64,000 nucleotides of DNA from CAZEKB01 sp964512225 (GTDB lineage Bacteria > Myxococcota_A > UBA796 > UBA9615), in assembly GCA_964512225.1 (NCBI GenBank), contig CAZEKB010000028.1:4164-68163 (forward strand). Direction: 5' to 3'. Numbering within the stretch: position 1 is the first letter of the stretch; each line of letters opens with the position of its first letter. The position numbers and the translations under genes were made by a program. The notes under the pieces are model-generated. The model was not told the origin of the DNA. It did no database searches and saw nothing but the letters and a program-made list of their open reading frames with translations. Of this stretch, positions 33,889-43,367 are shown piece by piece.

Positions 33889-34842
33889 TCACAGCCGGAA
33901 CCGGTCGAGCTCGGCGCGGACGTTGGCGAGCTTCTGCTCCCGCGGAGTCCCCAGCCCCTCGACGGTATAGGCGTCGTACCGAACGGCGTTCGGGTTGCGA
34001 TAGAAGAGCCCGATCCGCAGGCCGTCGGTCTTGGCGGCTTCGGCGCGGGCGGCGTTCAGGTCCGAGGGGTCGTGCTCGACCTGGCGCGGGAAGAAGCGAC
34101 TCGCCGCCGGGTTCAGCTGGACGCCGTCCGGGTGGGTCATCATCGCGACCATGTTCTTGTCCTTGCGCAGGAAGTCGAAGATGCCGTCCACGTAGTGGGG
34201 GCAGCGCTGGATGATGCGCACGAACGCGAGGCCGGGGTGCCGGTGCGCGGCCTGCAGCGTCGCCAGGAGGTGAGGCGGGTTCCAGTCCACCGTCTGGGCC
34301 ACGAACGACGCGTTGGTGATCCCGAGGGTGGTCTGGATGGGATCGAGGGGCGGGAGCCACGCCCCGCGGGGGTGGGTGTTCGTCTTGAAGCCTTGGGCCG
34401 TCGTGGGCGAGGTCTGCATCTTCGTGAGGCCGTAGACGTTGTTGTCGAACAACATCACGACCATCTTCATGTTGTACCGGATCGCGTGGATCCAGTGCCC
34501 CGCCCCGATCGAGCAGCAGTCGCCGTCGCCGGTGGCGACGAACACCGTGAGGTCCGGCCGCCGCGCGAGGACCCCCTCCGCCAAGGGCAGCGCGCGCCCG
34601 TGCAGCCCGTGGAACCCGTAGGTCTTCATGTAGTGGGGGAAGCGGCTGGAGCAGCCGATGCCCGACACCACCACCGTCTTGTGCGGCGGCAGCTGCTCGG
34701 CGCGGCAGAGCTTCTGCAGCGCGGTGAGGACGGCGTGGTCTCCGCAGCCCGGACACCAGCGGGCGACGCCGCCCTCGTAGTCCTCGAGCGAGTAGCTGCA
34801 GCTCGGCGTCTCTTCCTGCCAGTCGGTCTTGAGCCCGTACAT
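33889..34842 (-). CDS. korB: 2-oxoacid:ferredoxin oxidoreductase beta subunit
   Basis: A 317-residue subunit that binds thiamine diphosphate. The intact motif is GDGDCCSIGAGHWIHAIRYN followed by LFDNNVYGLTKMQ (GDG ... NN), and RWCPGCGDHAVL plus SGIGCSSR give the Cys typical of the beta subunit cluster. Substrate (2-oxoglutarate or pyruvate) cannot be fixed by eye; the overall form (NPAASRFF, EHDPSDLNAA) is KorB-like. ATG 34842 follows GGAGGTTTGAC, just downstream of the korA stop. It is a useful contrast with the two giant neighbours, in which the same motif is lost. Confidence 0.92.
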   Translation of the reverse strand: MYGLKTDWQEETPSCSYSLEDYEGGVARWCPGCGDHAVLTALQKLCRAEQLPPHKTVVVSGIGCSSRFPHYMKTYGFHGLHGRALPLAEGVLARRPDLTVFVATGDGDCCSIGAGHWIHAIRYNMKMVVMLFDNNVYGLTKMQTSPTTAQGFKTNTHPRGAWLPPLDPIQTTLGITNASFVAQTVDWNPPHLLATLQAAHRHPGLAFVRIIQRCPHYVDGIFDFLRKDKNMVAMMTHPDGVQLNPAASRFFPRQVEHDPSDLNAARAEAAKTDGLRIGLFYRNPNAVRYDAYTVEGLGTPREQKLANVRAELDRFRL

Positions 34843-34843
34843 G

Positions 34844-36778
34844 TCAAACCTCCTGGAGCCGACCGCGCAGCGCGGCTTCGATCATGCCCGGCGGCAGGGG
34901 CTGGCCGGGGACGAGGGACCAGCAGTCGACGTCGACCAGGGTCTTCGCCCGCAACATCAGCGCGAGCTGCGCGGGCCGACGGTTCGTGGCGCTCACGTGG
35001 GGGTCGTGACGCTCGTCGCTGTAGTTGATCTCCACCGTCATCACGCGCTTGAACCGCGCGAAGATCTCCTCGAGGCCGGGCTCGAACGGCGACAGGAACC
35101 GCAGGTGCACGGAGCTGACCGCGTGGCCGTCCGCGCGGACCCGATCCACGGCCTCTTCGATCGCGCCCCGCGTCGATCCCCACCCCACCACGAGCAGGTC
35201 GCCCTCGGGGGCGCCGTGCACGTCCGGAGGCCGCAGCGAGGCGGCGAGGGTCGCCAGCTTCCGGCTGCGCATCGCCATCGCCTTCTGGTTGATGGCCGAC
35301 ACGTAGGCGATGTGGCTCTCCTCGTCGTGGGCGAGCCCGGTGAGGACGTACGCGCCCCCGACCTGGCCGGGCACGGGGCGCCGCGACAGGCCCGTCTCGG
35401 GGTCCCAGTCGTAGGGGCGGAGATCCTCGGGCCAGGGCCGCTGGTCGACCGGCGGGGAGAGCCACGCCTCCTGGGGCTCGGGGTACGCGTAGGGCGCCTG
35501 CCCGGTGGCGAGGTTGGCGTCCGTGAGCACGATGACCGGCGTGCGGAAGTCCTCCGCGATCTTCCGGGCCGTGACCATGAAGTGGAAACACTCGTCGATG
35601 CTCGACGGGGCCATGACCACCTTCGGCGCGTCGCCCGGGTGGCCGAACACCGACGACAGCAGATCGCCCTGCTCCACCTTCGTGGGCAGCCCGGTGCTCG
35701 GCCCGCCGCGCTGCACGTTCACGATGACGAGGGGCAGCTCCGCCATCACGGCGAGGCCGATGAGCTCGGTCTTGAGGGCCATGCCCGGCCCGGAGGTGAT
35801 CGTGAGGGCGGTCTTGCCCGAGTAGCTGGCCCCGATGGCGAACGCGACGGCCGCCAGCTCGTCCTCCGCCTGGTGCACGAAGCCCCCGCAGCGGTGGAAG
35901 AAGGACGCGAGGTAGTGCGAGGCCGACGTCGCGGGCGTGATCGGGTACATGGAGCACAGCTCGATGCCCGCGGCCATGGCGCCCAGCGCGATCGCGGCGT
36001 TGCCGTTCATGACGACCTGGGGCTCCGCCCACGGCTTCAGCGGCATCGTGAAGCGGCGCGTCAGGTGGGCCTTGCCCCACTCGTGCCCCGCCTGCAGGAG
36101 CTTCAGGTTGGGGAGGATGACGCTCTCGCCCTTGTTCTTGCGCTCGAAGACGGCCCGGACTTCGCCCAGGAACAGGTCGACGTCCATGGAGTAGAGGGCG
36201 CTGAGCATGCCCACGACCCACATGTTCTTGCCGCGGCGCGGGTTGTCGACGATGCGCAGGGTCTCTCCGTGCATGGGCACGGGCACCACGTCGTAGCCGC
36301 GGGCCTCGAAGTCGGCGACGGCCTCGGCGAAGTCGGCCCGGATCTGCTCGCTGGGATCGTCCTTCCAGTGGTCGTCGAGGAGCAGGAGCGTGCCCTCGCG
36401 CAGCGCGCCCTGATCGATGCGGCTGTACAGGACCTGCTCGTTGAACGCGACCACCACGTCGGCCTCGTCGCCCATGTTCGTGACGGGGCGCGCCGCGAAC
36501 CGAATGCGGTTCCCGCTCGCGCCCGCCGCCACGCGCGTCGGCGGCTCGATCTCGGCGGGGATGATCTCCACGGTCCACACCCCCGCGCCCGCCTTCGCGC
36601 ACACCGTGCCGAACAGCTGCCCGGCGGTCTGCGCGCCCTCGCCCGAGTCGCTCACGATCTCGACGATGTGCTGCTCCACTTCGACCGCGCCGCGGTCCGC
36701 GGGGGCCGGCCGGAGCGTGCGCGCGGCTTCGGTCAGGGGGATCGGGGATCTAGGCAACCGACCGGCTGTCTTGCTCAT
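34844..36778 (-). CDS. korA: 2-oxoacid:ferredoxin oxidoreductase, fused gamma-alpha subunit
   Basis: A 644-residue protein in which the gamma domain (residues about 30-220, SDSGEGAQTAGQLFGTVCAKAG) precedes the alpha domain (VMNGNAAIALGAMAAGIELC, SMYPITPATSASHYLA, ITSGPGMALKTELIGLAVM). The YPITP motif contacts thiamine diphosphate and substrate. With KorB it oxidises a 2-oxoacid plus CoA and reduces ferredoxin, feeding the rnf genes downstream. ATG 36778 with a GAGAGGA site. The gamma-alpha fusion is common in bacteria. Confidence 0.93.
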   Translation of the reverse strand: MSKTAGRLPRSPIPLTEAARTLRPAPADRGAVEVEQHIVEIVSDSGEGAQTAGQLFGTVCAKAGAGVWTVEIIPAEIEPPTRVAAGASGNRIRFAARPVTNMGDEADVVVAFNEQVLYSRIDQGALREGTLLLLDDHWKDDPSEQIRADFAEAVADFEARGYDVVPVPMHGETLRIVDNPRRGKNMWVVGMLSALYSMDVDLFLGEVRAVFERKNKGESVILPNLKLLQAGHEWGKAHLTRRFTMPLKPWAEPQVVMNGNAAIALGAMAAGIELCSMYPITPATSASHYLASFFHRCGGFVHQAEDELAAVAFAIGASYSGKTALTITSGPGMALKTELIGLAVMAELPLVIVNVQRGGPSTGLPTKVEQGDLLSSVFGHPGDAPKVVMAPSSIDECFHFMVTARKIAEDFRTPVIVLTDANLATGQAPYAYPEPQEAWLSPPVDQRPWPEDLRPYDWDPETGLSRRPVPGQVGGAYVLTGLAHDEESHIAYVSAINQKAMAMRSRKLATLAASLRPPDVHGAPEGDLLVVGWGSTRGAIEEAVDRVRADGHAVSSVHLRFLSPFEPGLEEIFARFKRVMTVEINYSDERHDPHVSATNRRPAQLALMLRAKTLVDVDCWSLVPGQPLPPGMIEAALRGRLQEV

Positions 36779-36828
36779 CAGCTCGCTGTCCTCTCGTGCT
36801 CTGGTCGCGTCCTCGGGGGAGTGCCGGG

Positions 36829-37278
36829 TCAGCCCGATCCGCCGTAGTCGATGTAGAGGGTGTCCACCAGGTAGCGGGACTCGGTGGCCTCGTGGCGCCG
36901 CAGCTTCACGGCCAGGCCGGACGCCCCCTCGAACAGGCCGTCCATCCGCTGCTGCAGGCCGGCCGCCTCTTCGGCCAGCTCGGCGACCTTCGCCGAGAGC
37001 CGGCGGTGCTGGGTCCGCAGCTGCTCGACCCGCGACGACGAGTTGGGCTGCGCGGCGGCGAGCTTGTCGAACAGGCCGCCCGCGGCTTCTTCGGACGCGA
37101 AGTGCGTCACCAGCAGCGCCGACAGGACGGAGAGGGTCTCGGCCAGCTCGCTGAACAAGGGACCGGACTCGAGTCGAGCGACCAGCTCGAGGATCTGCCG
37201 GTGCTCGGCGAGGGCACGCGCGCCGGGCGTAACGGGGCCGTCGCTCGGGCCGGTCGGGTTCGTGGAGCTCGACACCAT
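36829..37278 (-). CDS. hemerythrin-like domain protein
   Basis: A 149-residue four-helix protein. ATG 37278 is chosen because GGGAGG lies 8 bases upstream. The pattern of ligands fits a hemerythrin HHE domain: EHRQILELVARLE (His), LVTHFASEEAAGGL (H-x3-E), RTQHRRLSAKV (His) and LRRHEATESRYL (H-x3-E). Such cytoplasmic di-iron proteins bind O2 or NO or sense them. Placed between the PFOR/DHOD pair and the Kor genes, it may shield oxygen-sensitive iron-sulfur enzymes; this is inference. Last residues are YIDYGGSG. Confidence 0.85.
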   Translation of the reverse strand: MVSSSTNPTGPSDGPVTPGARALAEHRQILELVARLESGPLFSELAETLSVLSALLVTHFASEEAAGGLFDKLAAAQPNSSSRVEQLRTQHRRLSAKVAELAEEAAGLQQRMDGLFEGASGLAVKLRRHEATESRYLVDTLYIDYGGSG

Positions 37279-37365
37279 TTGGGGCCTCCCTGAGCCAGAT
37301 GGCACACCGATACCTCAGCCCCTGAAACCCGCAACCCGGTTCCCGGGGTGTCGGCCGAGACCGTT

Positions 37366-38370
37366 TCAGCCGTACCAGGCGCCGCCGGGCTCCCAGGTGT
37401 TGAGCGTGCGCATGTAGTTGGCCCGCTCGTACGCCTCGGGATCGGGGGACCGCGCGACGCTCAGGCTGCCCCGCATCTGCTCGACCGACTCGTAGTCGTT
37501 CTCCTCCATCCACCGGCGCAGCGCGAACGTCAGGTCGCGCACGTGGCCGGGCCCGTGGGCGAGCAGCGCCGACGTCATCTGCACGCAGTGGGCGCCCGCC
37601 ATCAGGGCGCGGAGCACGTCCTCGCACTCGACCACGCCGCCGGAGAGGGCGAGATCGCACTCGACCTGCTCGAACGCGGCGGCGATCCACAGGAGCCGCA
37701 GGGACAGGGACGATCGCTGCCGGAGCTGGAGGTCCGGACGCACCTCGAGATCCACGACGTCGAGGTGGGGATGGAAGATCCGGTTGAAGAAGACCAACCC
37801 CGCCGCGCCGTGGCTCGCGAGGCGTTGGGCCATGTAGACGGGCGACGTGAAGAAGAAGTTGAGCTTCACCGCGACCGGGATCGACACCTCCGCTTCGACC
37901 GCGGCGAGCACGTCCAGGTGACGACGCTCGACCTCGGCGGGGGGCTCCCCGGCGAGGGGCAGGTAGTAGAGGTTCAGCTCGAGTCCGTCGGCCCCCGCCT
38001 CCTCGATCAGGCGGGCGTGGTGGGTCCAGTCCCCGGTGACCGTGCCGTTGAGCGAGCCGATGAGGGGCACGCCGAGCGCGGCCTTCAGCTTGCGCACCTG
38101 CTCCAGGTACTCGTCGGGCCCCAGCGCGAAGTCGATGGGCTCGGCGAGGTAGCTGCTCGCCTCCGCGTGGGCGTGGTGGTGCGCCTGCAGCGCGTCCATC
38201 GCGTCCGCCTCGCGGGCGATCTGCTCCATGAAGAGCGAGTGCATCACGATCGCCGCGATGCCGTGATCTTCGAGGCGACGACACATGTCGACGCTGTCCG
38301 ACAAGGGCGAAGCGCCCGCGACGAGCGGGCTGGAGAGGGACAGCCCGAGCCAGCGAGAGTCGAGGTTCAT
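37366..38370 (-). CDS. dihydroorotate dehydrogenase-like flavoprotein next to PFOR
   Basis: A 334-residue TIM-barrel protein of the dihydroorotate dehydrogenase family, probably FMN-binding: SSPLVAGASPLSDS, ELNLYYLPL, VAVKLNFFFTSPVYMAQ, GAAGLVFFNRIF and LALSGGVVECEDVLRALMAGAHCVQMTSALL. Proteins of this type (annotated dihydroorotate dehydrogenase-like) often sit directly beside nifJ-type PFOR genes, so a link to pyruvate or ferredoxin redox metabolism is more likely than pyrimidine synthesis. It overlaps the PFOR stop by ATGA, so the two are translationally coupled. The true substrate is unknown. Confidence 0.85.
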   Translation of the reverse strand: MNLDSRWLGLSLSSPLVAGASPLSDSVDMCRRLEDHGIAAIVMHSLFMEQIAREADAMDALQAHHHAHAEASSYLAEPIDFALGPDEYLEQVRKLKAALGVPLIGSLNGTVTGDWTHHARLIEEAGADGLELNLYYLPLAGEPPAEVERRHLDVLAAVEAEVSIPVAVKLNFFFTSPVYMAQRLASHGAAGLVFFNRIFHPHLDVVDLEVRPDLQLRQRSSLSLRLLWIAAAFEQVECDLALSGGVVECEDVLRALMAGAHCVQMTSALLAHGPGHVRDLTFALRRWMEENDYESVEQMRGSLSVARSPDPEAYERANYMRTLNTWEPGGAWYG

Positions 38371-41300
38371 TCGTCCTCCGAGTCCGGCCGCGACGACAGC
38401 GCCGCGAGCTCCGCGAGGTGTTGGTAGCGGCGCTTCACGTGCTCCTGGGCCGCGTCCATGAGCATCCGGGCGCGGTCGGGGTCGGCCTTGAGCAACATCC
38501 CGAAGCGCGCCTCGTTGTAGGCGAACTGCCGCAGCGGGAGCCGGGGCTCGCGGGAGTCCAACCTGAGCAGCGGCTCGCCCCGCTCGCGGTTGCGGGGGTC
38601 GTAGCGCCACAGCGGCCAGTAGCCGGTCTGCACGGCCTTCTTCTGCTGGTCGAGCCCGTCGGCCATGTCGTAGCCGTGCGCGATGCAGTGGCTGTACGCG
38701 ATGATCAGCGACGGTCCGGGGAAGGACTCGGCCTCGATGAAGGCCTTGAAGACCTGGCTGTCCTTCCCCCCGAGCGCGACCTGCGCCACGTAGACGTCGC
38801 CCGCGCCCATGGCGAGCAGGCCCAGGTCCTTCTTCGGCGACGGCTTGCCCCCGGCGGCGAACTTCGCGACGGCCCCCAGCGGCGTGGCCTTGCTCTGCTG
38901 GCCCCCGGTGTTGGAGTAGACCTCGGTGTCCAGCACGAGGATGTTCACGTTCCGCCCGCTCGCCAGCGCGTGGTCGAGGCCGCCGTAGCCGATGTCGTAG
39001 GCCCAGCCGTCGCCGCCGACGATCCACACGCTCTTGGGGACGAGGTGGTCCGCCACCACCGCCAGCCGCCGGGCGTCGGGGTCGTCGACGCCCCCCAGCG
39101 CGGTCTTCAGCCGCTCCACCCGCGCCCGCTGCTCCGCGAGGCGGGCCTCGTCGGCCGCGTCCCCCGCGAGCAGACCCTCCACCAGGTCGGCGTCGAGGCG
39201 GTCCGCCAGGATCCGCAGCAGTCGTCGGGCCTGCGCGACCGCGGCGTCCGCCGCCAGTCGGAACCCGAGCCCGAACTCGGCGTTGTCCTCGAAGAGCGAG
39301 TTGCTCCACGCCGGGCCGCGGCCGTGGGCGTCGACTGTGTAGGGGGTCGTGGGCAGGTTGCCGCCGTAGATCGACGAGCACCCGGTCGCGTTGGCGATGA
39401 GCAGCCGGTCGCCGAACAGCTGGGTCAGCAGCTTGAGGTAGGGCGTCTCCCCGCACCCCGAGCAGGCGCCGCTGAACTCGAAGAGGGGCAGCAGGAACTG
39501 GGCGTCCTTGGGCCGCCGTCGCACCTCCGCCCGGTCCATCTCGGGCAGCGCGAGGAAGGCCTCCCAGGCGACGCGCTCCCGCTCCCGGTGCTCGGCGAAG
39601 GGCTCCATGTCGAGCGCCTTGTGACGCGGGTTCGACTTGTCCTTCGCGGGGCACACCCGGACGCACAGCGTGCAGCCGGTGCAGTCCTCGGGGGCGACCT
39701 GGAGCACGTACCGCCCGGAGTAGTCGCCCCCTCGGCAGGGGGCGTGACGGAGCTCGTCGGGGCTCCCCTCGAGCGCCTCTTCGGGCACCACCTTCGCGCG
39801 GATCGCGGAGTGCGGGCACACGGCCACGCAGCGGTTGCACTGGATGCACAGCCCCGGGTCGAGCACCGGGATCTCCAGCGCGACGGCGCGCTTCTCCCAC
39901 TTCGCCGTGCCGGTCGGCCAGGACCCGTCGGGGGGGAAACAGCTGACGGGGAGCAGGTCGCCCTCGCCCGCGATGATCCGGCCGGTGACCCGGCGAACGA
40001 AGTCGGGCGCGTGGGCCGGGACCAGCGGCGGCCGACGTCGGGTCGCCGTCACGGCGTCGGGGACGGGGACCTCGTGCAGGCTCTCGAGCGACGCGTCGAT
40101 GGCGGCGTGGTTGCGCGCCACGACGGCCTCGCCCTTGCGGCCGTAGGTGCTGCGGACGGCGGCCTTGATGTGCGCGATCGCCTCGTCCCGCGGGAGGACG
40201 CCCGCCAGCGCGAAGAAGCACACCTGCATGACCGTGTTGATGCGACGCCCCATGCCCGCCCCGCGGGCCACCGCGACCGCGTCGACCACGTGGAGGCGCA
40301 GCTCCTTGTCCCGGATCGTCGTCTGCACCTCCCGGGGGAGGCGATCCCAGACCTCGTCGGCGGGGTGGGGGCTGTTGAGCAGGAAGGTGGCCCCGGGCGC
40401 GGCCTGCCGGAGCACGTCGTAGCGGTCGAGGAAGCCCCACTGGTGGCACGCGACGAAGCTCGCGCGGCCGATGAGGTAGGCGGAGCGGATCGGGCGGGGG
40501 CCGAAGCGGAGGTGGGAGACAGTGACCGCCCCCGACTTCTTCGAGTCGTAGACGAAGTACCCCTGGGCGAAGGAGTCGGTGGCGCCGCCGATGATCTTGA
40601 TCGAGTTCTTGTTTGCGCCCACGGTGCCGTCGGAGCCGAGGCCGTAGAAGACGGCGCGCACGACGTCGTCGGGTTCGATGTCCAGCTCGGCGTCCCAGGG
40701 CAAGGAGGTGCCCCCGACGTCGTCGTGGATCCCGACCGTGAACCGGTTGCGCGGCCGGTCCGCGGCGAGGTTCTCGAAGACGGAGAGGACCATCGCCGGG
40801 GTGAACTCCTTCGACGACAGCCCGTAGCGCCCGCCGACCACCTTGGGCATGGCGGCGACGGTGCCCTCGGCGACCCCCTCGGCGAGGGTGCACAGGACGT
40901 CCTGGTAGAGCGGCTCCCCGGCGGCGCCGGGCTCCTTGGTGCGGTCGAGGACCCCGATCGAGCGGGCGGTCGCGGGCAGCGCGTCGAGCAGGGCGCGCGT
41001 GGAGAACGGGCGGAAGAGGCGGACCTTGATCACGCCGACCTTCTCGCCCCGGGCGACCAGGTGATCGACCGTCTCGTGCACGGTCTCCGCGCCGGAGCCC
41101 ATGAGCACGACCACGCGCTCGGCCTCGGGGTGGCCGACGTAGTCGAAGAGGCCGTAGCTCCGGCCCGTGCGGGCGGCGAACGCGTCCATGGCGGCCTGCA
41201 CCAGGTCGGGGCCGCGGTCGTAGTAGGGGTTGACCGCCTCCCGCGCCTGGAAGAAGACGTCCGGGTTCTGGGCCGTGCCGCGGATCACGGGACGGTCCGG

Positions 41301-41927
41301 CGTCAGGGCGCGCTCGCGGTGCTCGGTCACCGCGTCGTGGGGGAACAGGGCGAGCAGGTCCTCGTCGGCCAGCTGCTCGGTCCGGGCCACCTCGTGGGAC
41401 GTGCGAAAACCGTCGAAGAAGTGCAGGAACGGCAGCCGGGAGGTGAGCGTCGCCATGGACGCGATCAGCGAGAAGTCGTGCGCCTCCTGCACCGAGCCCG
41501 CGGCGAGCATCGCGAACCCGGTCTGGCGGGCGGCGTAGACGTCGCTGTGGTCGCCGAAGATGGAGAGCGCGTGCGTCGCGACGGTCCGCGCGGCGACGTG
41601 GATGACCGTGGGCGTCAGCTCCCCGGCGATCTTGTAGAGGTTGGGGATCATGAGGAGCAGGCCCTGGGACGCGGTGAACGTCGTGGTCAGGGCTCCCCCC
41701 TGCAGCGCCCCGTGCACGGCCCCCGCCGCGCCCCCCTCGGACTGCATCTCGACGACCTGGGGCACGTCGCCCCACAGGTTCGGGCGACCGCGGGCCGCCC
41801 AGCCGTCCACGTGCTCGCCCATGGGCGACGCGGGGGTGATCGGGTAGATGGCCACGACTTCGTTGAGCCGAAAGGCGACGTGCGCCACGGCCTCGTTCGC
41901 GTCCCAGGTCACCGAGCGACCGGCCAT
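38367..41927 (-). CDS. nifJ: pyruvate:ferredoxin (flavodoxin) oxidoreductase
   Basis: A 1186-residue single-chain PFOR. It converts pyruvate and CoA to acetyl-CoA and CO2 while reducing ferredoxin. Visible in order: AIYPITPASPMGEHVD, the domain II region, RGTAQNPDVFFQAREA with the TPP-adjacent pocket, GTVGANKNSIKIIG, ferredoxin motifs CIQCNRCVAVCP and CTGCTLCVRVCP, SGACSGCGETPYLKLL, and the intact TPP site GGDGWAYDIGYGG then LDTEVYSNTGG. Length equals classical NifJ. ATG 41927 with GGAGGAGG upstream; a possible -10 (CATAAT, minus strand, 41977-41982) lies nearby. Start of the 20.6-kb ferredoxin operon. Confidence 0.97.
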   Translation of the reverse strand: MAGRSVTWDANEAVAHVAFRLNEVVAIYPITPASPMGEHVDGWAARGRPNLWGDVPQVVEMQSEGGAAGAVHGALQGGALTTTFTASQGLLLMIPNLYKIAGELTPTVIHVAARTVATHALSIFGDHSDVYAARQTGFAMLAAGSVQEAHDFSLIASMATLTSRLPFLHFFDGFRTSHEVARTEQLADEDLLALFPHDAVTEHRERALTPDRPVIRGTAQNPDVFFQAREAVNPYYDRGPDLVQAAMDAFAARTGRSYGLFDYVGHPEAERVVVLMGSGAETVHETVDHLVARGEKVGVIKVRLFRPFSTRALLDALPATARSIGVLDRTKEPGAAGEPLYQDVLCTLAEGVAEGTVAAMPKVVGGRYGLSSKEFTPAMVLSVFENLAADRPRNRFTVGIHDDVGGTSLPWDAELDIEPDDVVRAVFYGLGSDGTVGANKNSIKIIGGATDSFAQGYFVYDSKKSGAVTVSHLRFGPRPIRSAYLIGRASFVACHQWGFLDRYDVLRQAAPGATFLLNSPHPADEVWDRLPREVQTTIRDKELRLHVVDAVAVARGAGMGRRINTVMQVCFFALAGVLPRDEAIAHIKAAVRSTYGRKGEAVVARNHAAIDASLESLHEVPVPDAVTATRRRPPLVPAHAPDFVRRVTGRIIAGEGDLLPVSCFPPDGSWPTGTAKWEKRAVALEIPVLDPGLCIQCNRCVAVCPHSAIRAKVVPEEALEGSPDELRHAPCRGGDYSGRYVLQVAPEDCTGCTLCVRVCPAKDKSNPRHKALDMEPFAEHRERERVAWEAFLALPEMDRAEVRRRPKDAQFLLPLFEFSGACSGCGETPYLKLLTQLFGDRLLIANATGCSSIYGGNLPTTPYTVDAHGRGPAWSNSLFEDNAEFGLGFRLAADAAVAQARRLLRILADRLDADLVEGLLAGDAADEARLAEQRARVERLKTALGGVDDPDARRLAVVADHLVPKSVWIVGGDGWAYDIGYGGLDHALASGRNVNILVLDTEVYSNTGGQQSKATPLGAVAKFAAGGKPSPKKDLGLLAMGAGDVYVAQVALGGKDSQVFKAFIEAESFPGPSLIIAYSHCIAHGYDMADGLDQQKKAVQTGYWPLWRYDPRNRERGEPLLRLDSREPRLPLRQFAYNEARFGMLLKADPDRARMLMDAAQEHVKRRYQHLAELAALSSRPDSEDE

Positions 41928-41998
41928 GCGGGCCTCCTCCCTCCACTCCCGAGCATGCCCGGAGAAGGCGGGGCCGATTATGTCGGTGGTCGGGTCCC

Positions 41999-43228
41999 CT
42001 ACTCGAGGGCGCGGACGCAGCGGGCCAGGTTGAACACGCGCCGCACGTCGCCTTGGGGTCCGTGGCCCCACTGGGGGTACTCGTCCGGCGAGCCGGTCTT
42101 CGGGTCGCCCCGCTGCGCGCCCGCGCCGTGCACGTCCATGAAGCCCTCGACCCCCGCCATCTCGGTGTAGCCGAGCGCCTCCCCGAAGGCGACGTAGGCG
42201 GCGTCGGTGCCGGGCACGCGACCGTCGAGGTGCGTGGTCCCGGTCCAGTACGCGGCGAAGTTGTCGTCGCCCGCCTCGTCCCGGATGAGCGTCGCGTCGA
42301 AGAGGGGATCGATGGCGGCGGAGCCGGTCGTATCGGGCGACCTCGCATAGTCCACCAGGGACTGCAGCTCCTTGACGTCCGGGAGGCGCCAGTCGTCGTG
42401 CCCGGCTTCGGTCGAGTCTTCGCACCACGCCAGCGATCCGGCCCAGTCGAGGGCGCCGCCTTCGGACCCGGCGAGCGAGCCGCTGTCCCGCTGCATCCAC
42501 ACGAGGCCGGTGTTGTGGTCCGCGACGGTGCCGTCGCCGAGGTCCTCGAAGTCGTTGGTGCCGTAGTCGGCGTTGCCCCGCACGCACCGGACCTGCCAGC
42601 TGCCGGACGTGGGGTAGCACTTGATGCGGCCGTCGGCGTGGTTGACCCCGAAGAAGCACTCCTGGCCCGCGCTGCTGCCGCTGTTGTCGGCGAACACGGT
42701 GCTGACGTAGACGCTCGTGGTCGCGAACTGCACGTCGATGTAGCGCGGCGACCCGTACTCGAAGTCGAAGACGTCGTCGATGTAGGGGACGGCGTCCGCG
42801 GGGGCGCCGGTGTCCTCGGGGGCGGCCGTGCCGGTGGCGCCGTCGTAGCGGATCAGGGAGTAGGCCTCCTTGACGCTCGGCAAGCGCCAGTCGGACGCGC
42901 CGCCCAGCACGAGGCCGTCGCAGTAGGGCGCGGCGGACTCGTAGGGGACCTCGTCGTTCTGCGCCTGCTCCCAGACCAGGCCGGTCACCTCGTCGGTGAC
43001 GGTGCCGTCGAGGTTGTCCGTATACGAGGGCGCGGCGCCCACGTTCTGGGCGTCTTGGCCCGCGAACTCCTCCCCCGCGTCGGGGCAGGGGATCGCGCCC
43101 GCGTCGTCGTAGCAGTCGGTCTGGCCGGTGTCGGCGACGGTGTAGACCCACTCGGTCTCGACCTCCCCGGGGGCGACGCAGGCGGCGGTGGTCAGGGCGA
43201 GGACGATGGCGGCGGGTGTGGGTCGCAT
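41999..43228 (-). CDS. DUF1566 repeat lipoprotein
   Basis: A 409-residue exported lipoprotein, lipobox TAAC near residue 14. Two copies of the DUF1566 (Lcl C-terminal) module are clear: YTDNLDGTVTDEVTGLVWEQ ... DWRLPSVKEAYSLI near residues 69-125 and DLGDGTVADHNTGLVWMQ ... DWRLPDVKELQSLV near 230-300. Several Cys (CYPTSG, VRCVRG, ARCVRALE) may form disulfides. Such modules are frequent in surface proteins of myxobacteria and gammaproteobacteria and are thought to be binding domains; the ligand is unknown. ATG 43228, GGAGG upstream. Confidence 0.88.
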   Translation of the reverse strand: MRPTPAAIVLALTTAACVAPGEVETEWVYTVADTGQTDCYDDAGAIPCPDAGEEFAGQDAQNVGAAPSYTDNLDGTVTDEVTGLVWEQAQNDEVPYESAAPYCDGLVLGGASDWRLPSVKEAYSLIRYDGATGTAAPEDTGAPADAVPYIDDVFDFEYGSPRYIDVQFATTSVYVSTVFADNSGSSAGQECFFGVNHADGRIKCYPTSGSWQVRCVRGNADYGTNDFEDLGDGTVADHNTGLVWMQRDSGSLAGSEGGALDWAGSLAWCEDSTEAGHDDWRLPDVKELQSLVDYARSPDTTGSAAIDPLFDATLIRDEAGDDNFAAYWTGTTHLDGRVPGTDAAYVAFGEALGYTEMAGVEGFMDVHGAGAQRGDPKTGSPDEYPQWGHGPQGDVRRVFNLARCVRALE

Positions 43229-43367
43229 GGGTTCCTCCGGCGCGGGGGGCGGGACCCCCCGACGCCTCGACTCTGCGCCCCGCGCCGGTTCCTCTCCACA
43301 GCGGCCGCGTCAGCCCGCGTAAGCGTGTGCAAGCGCGGGCCCCCCGTGACCCGCATTTCGAGTTCCC

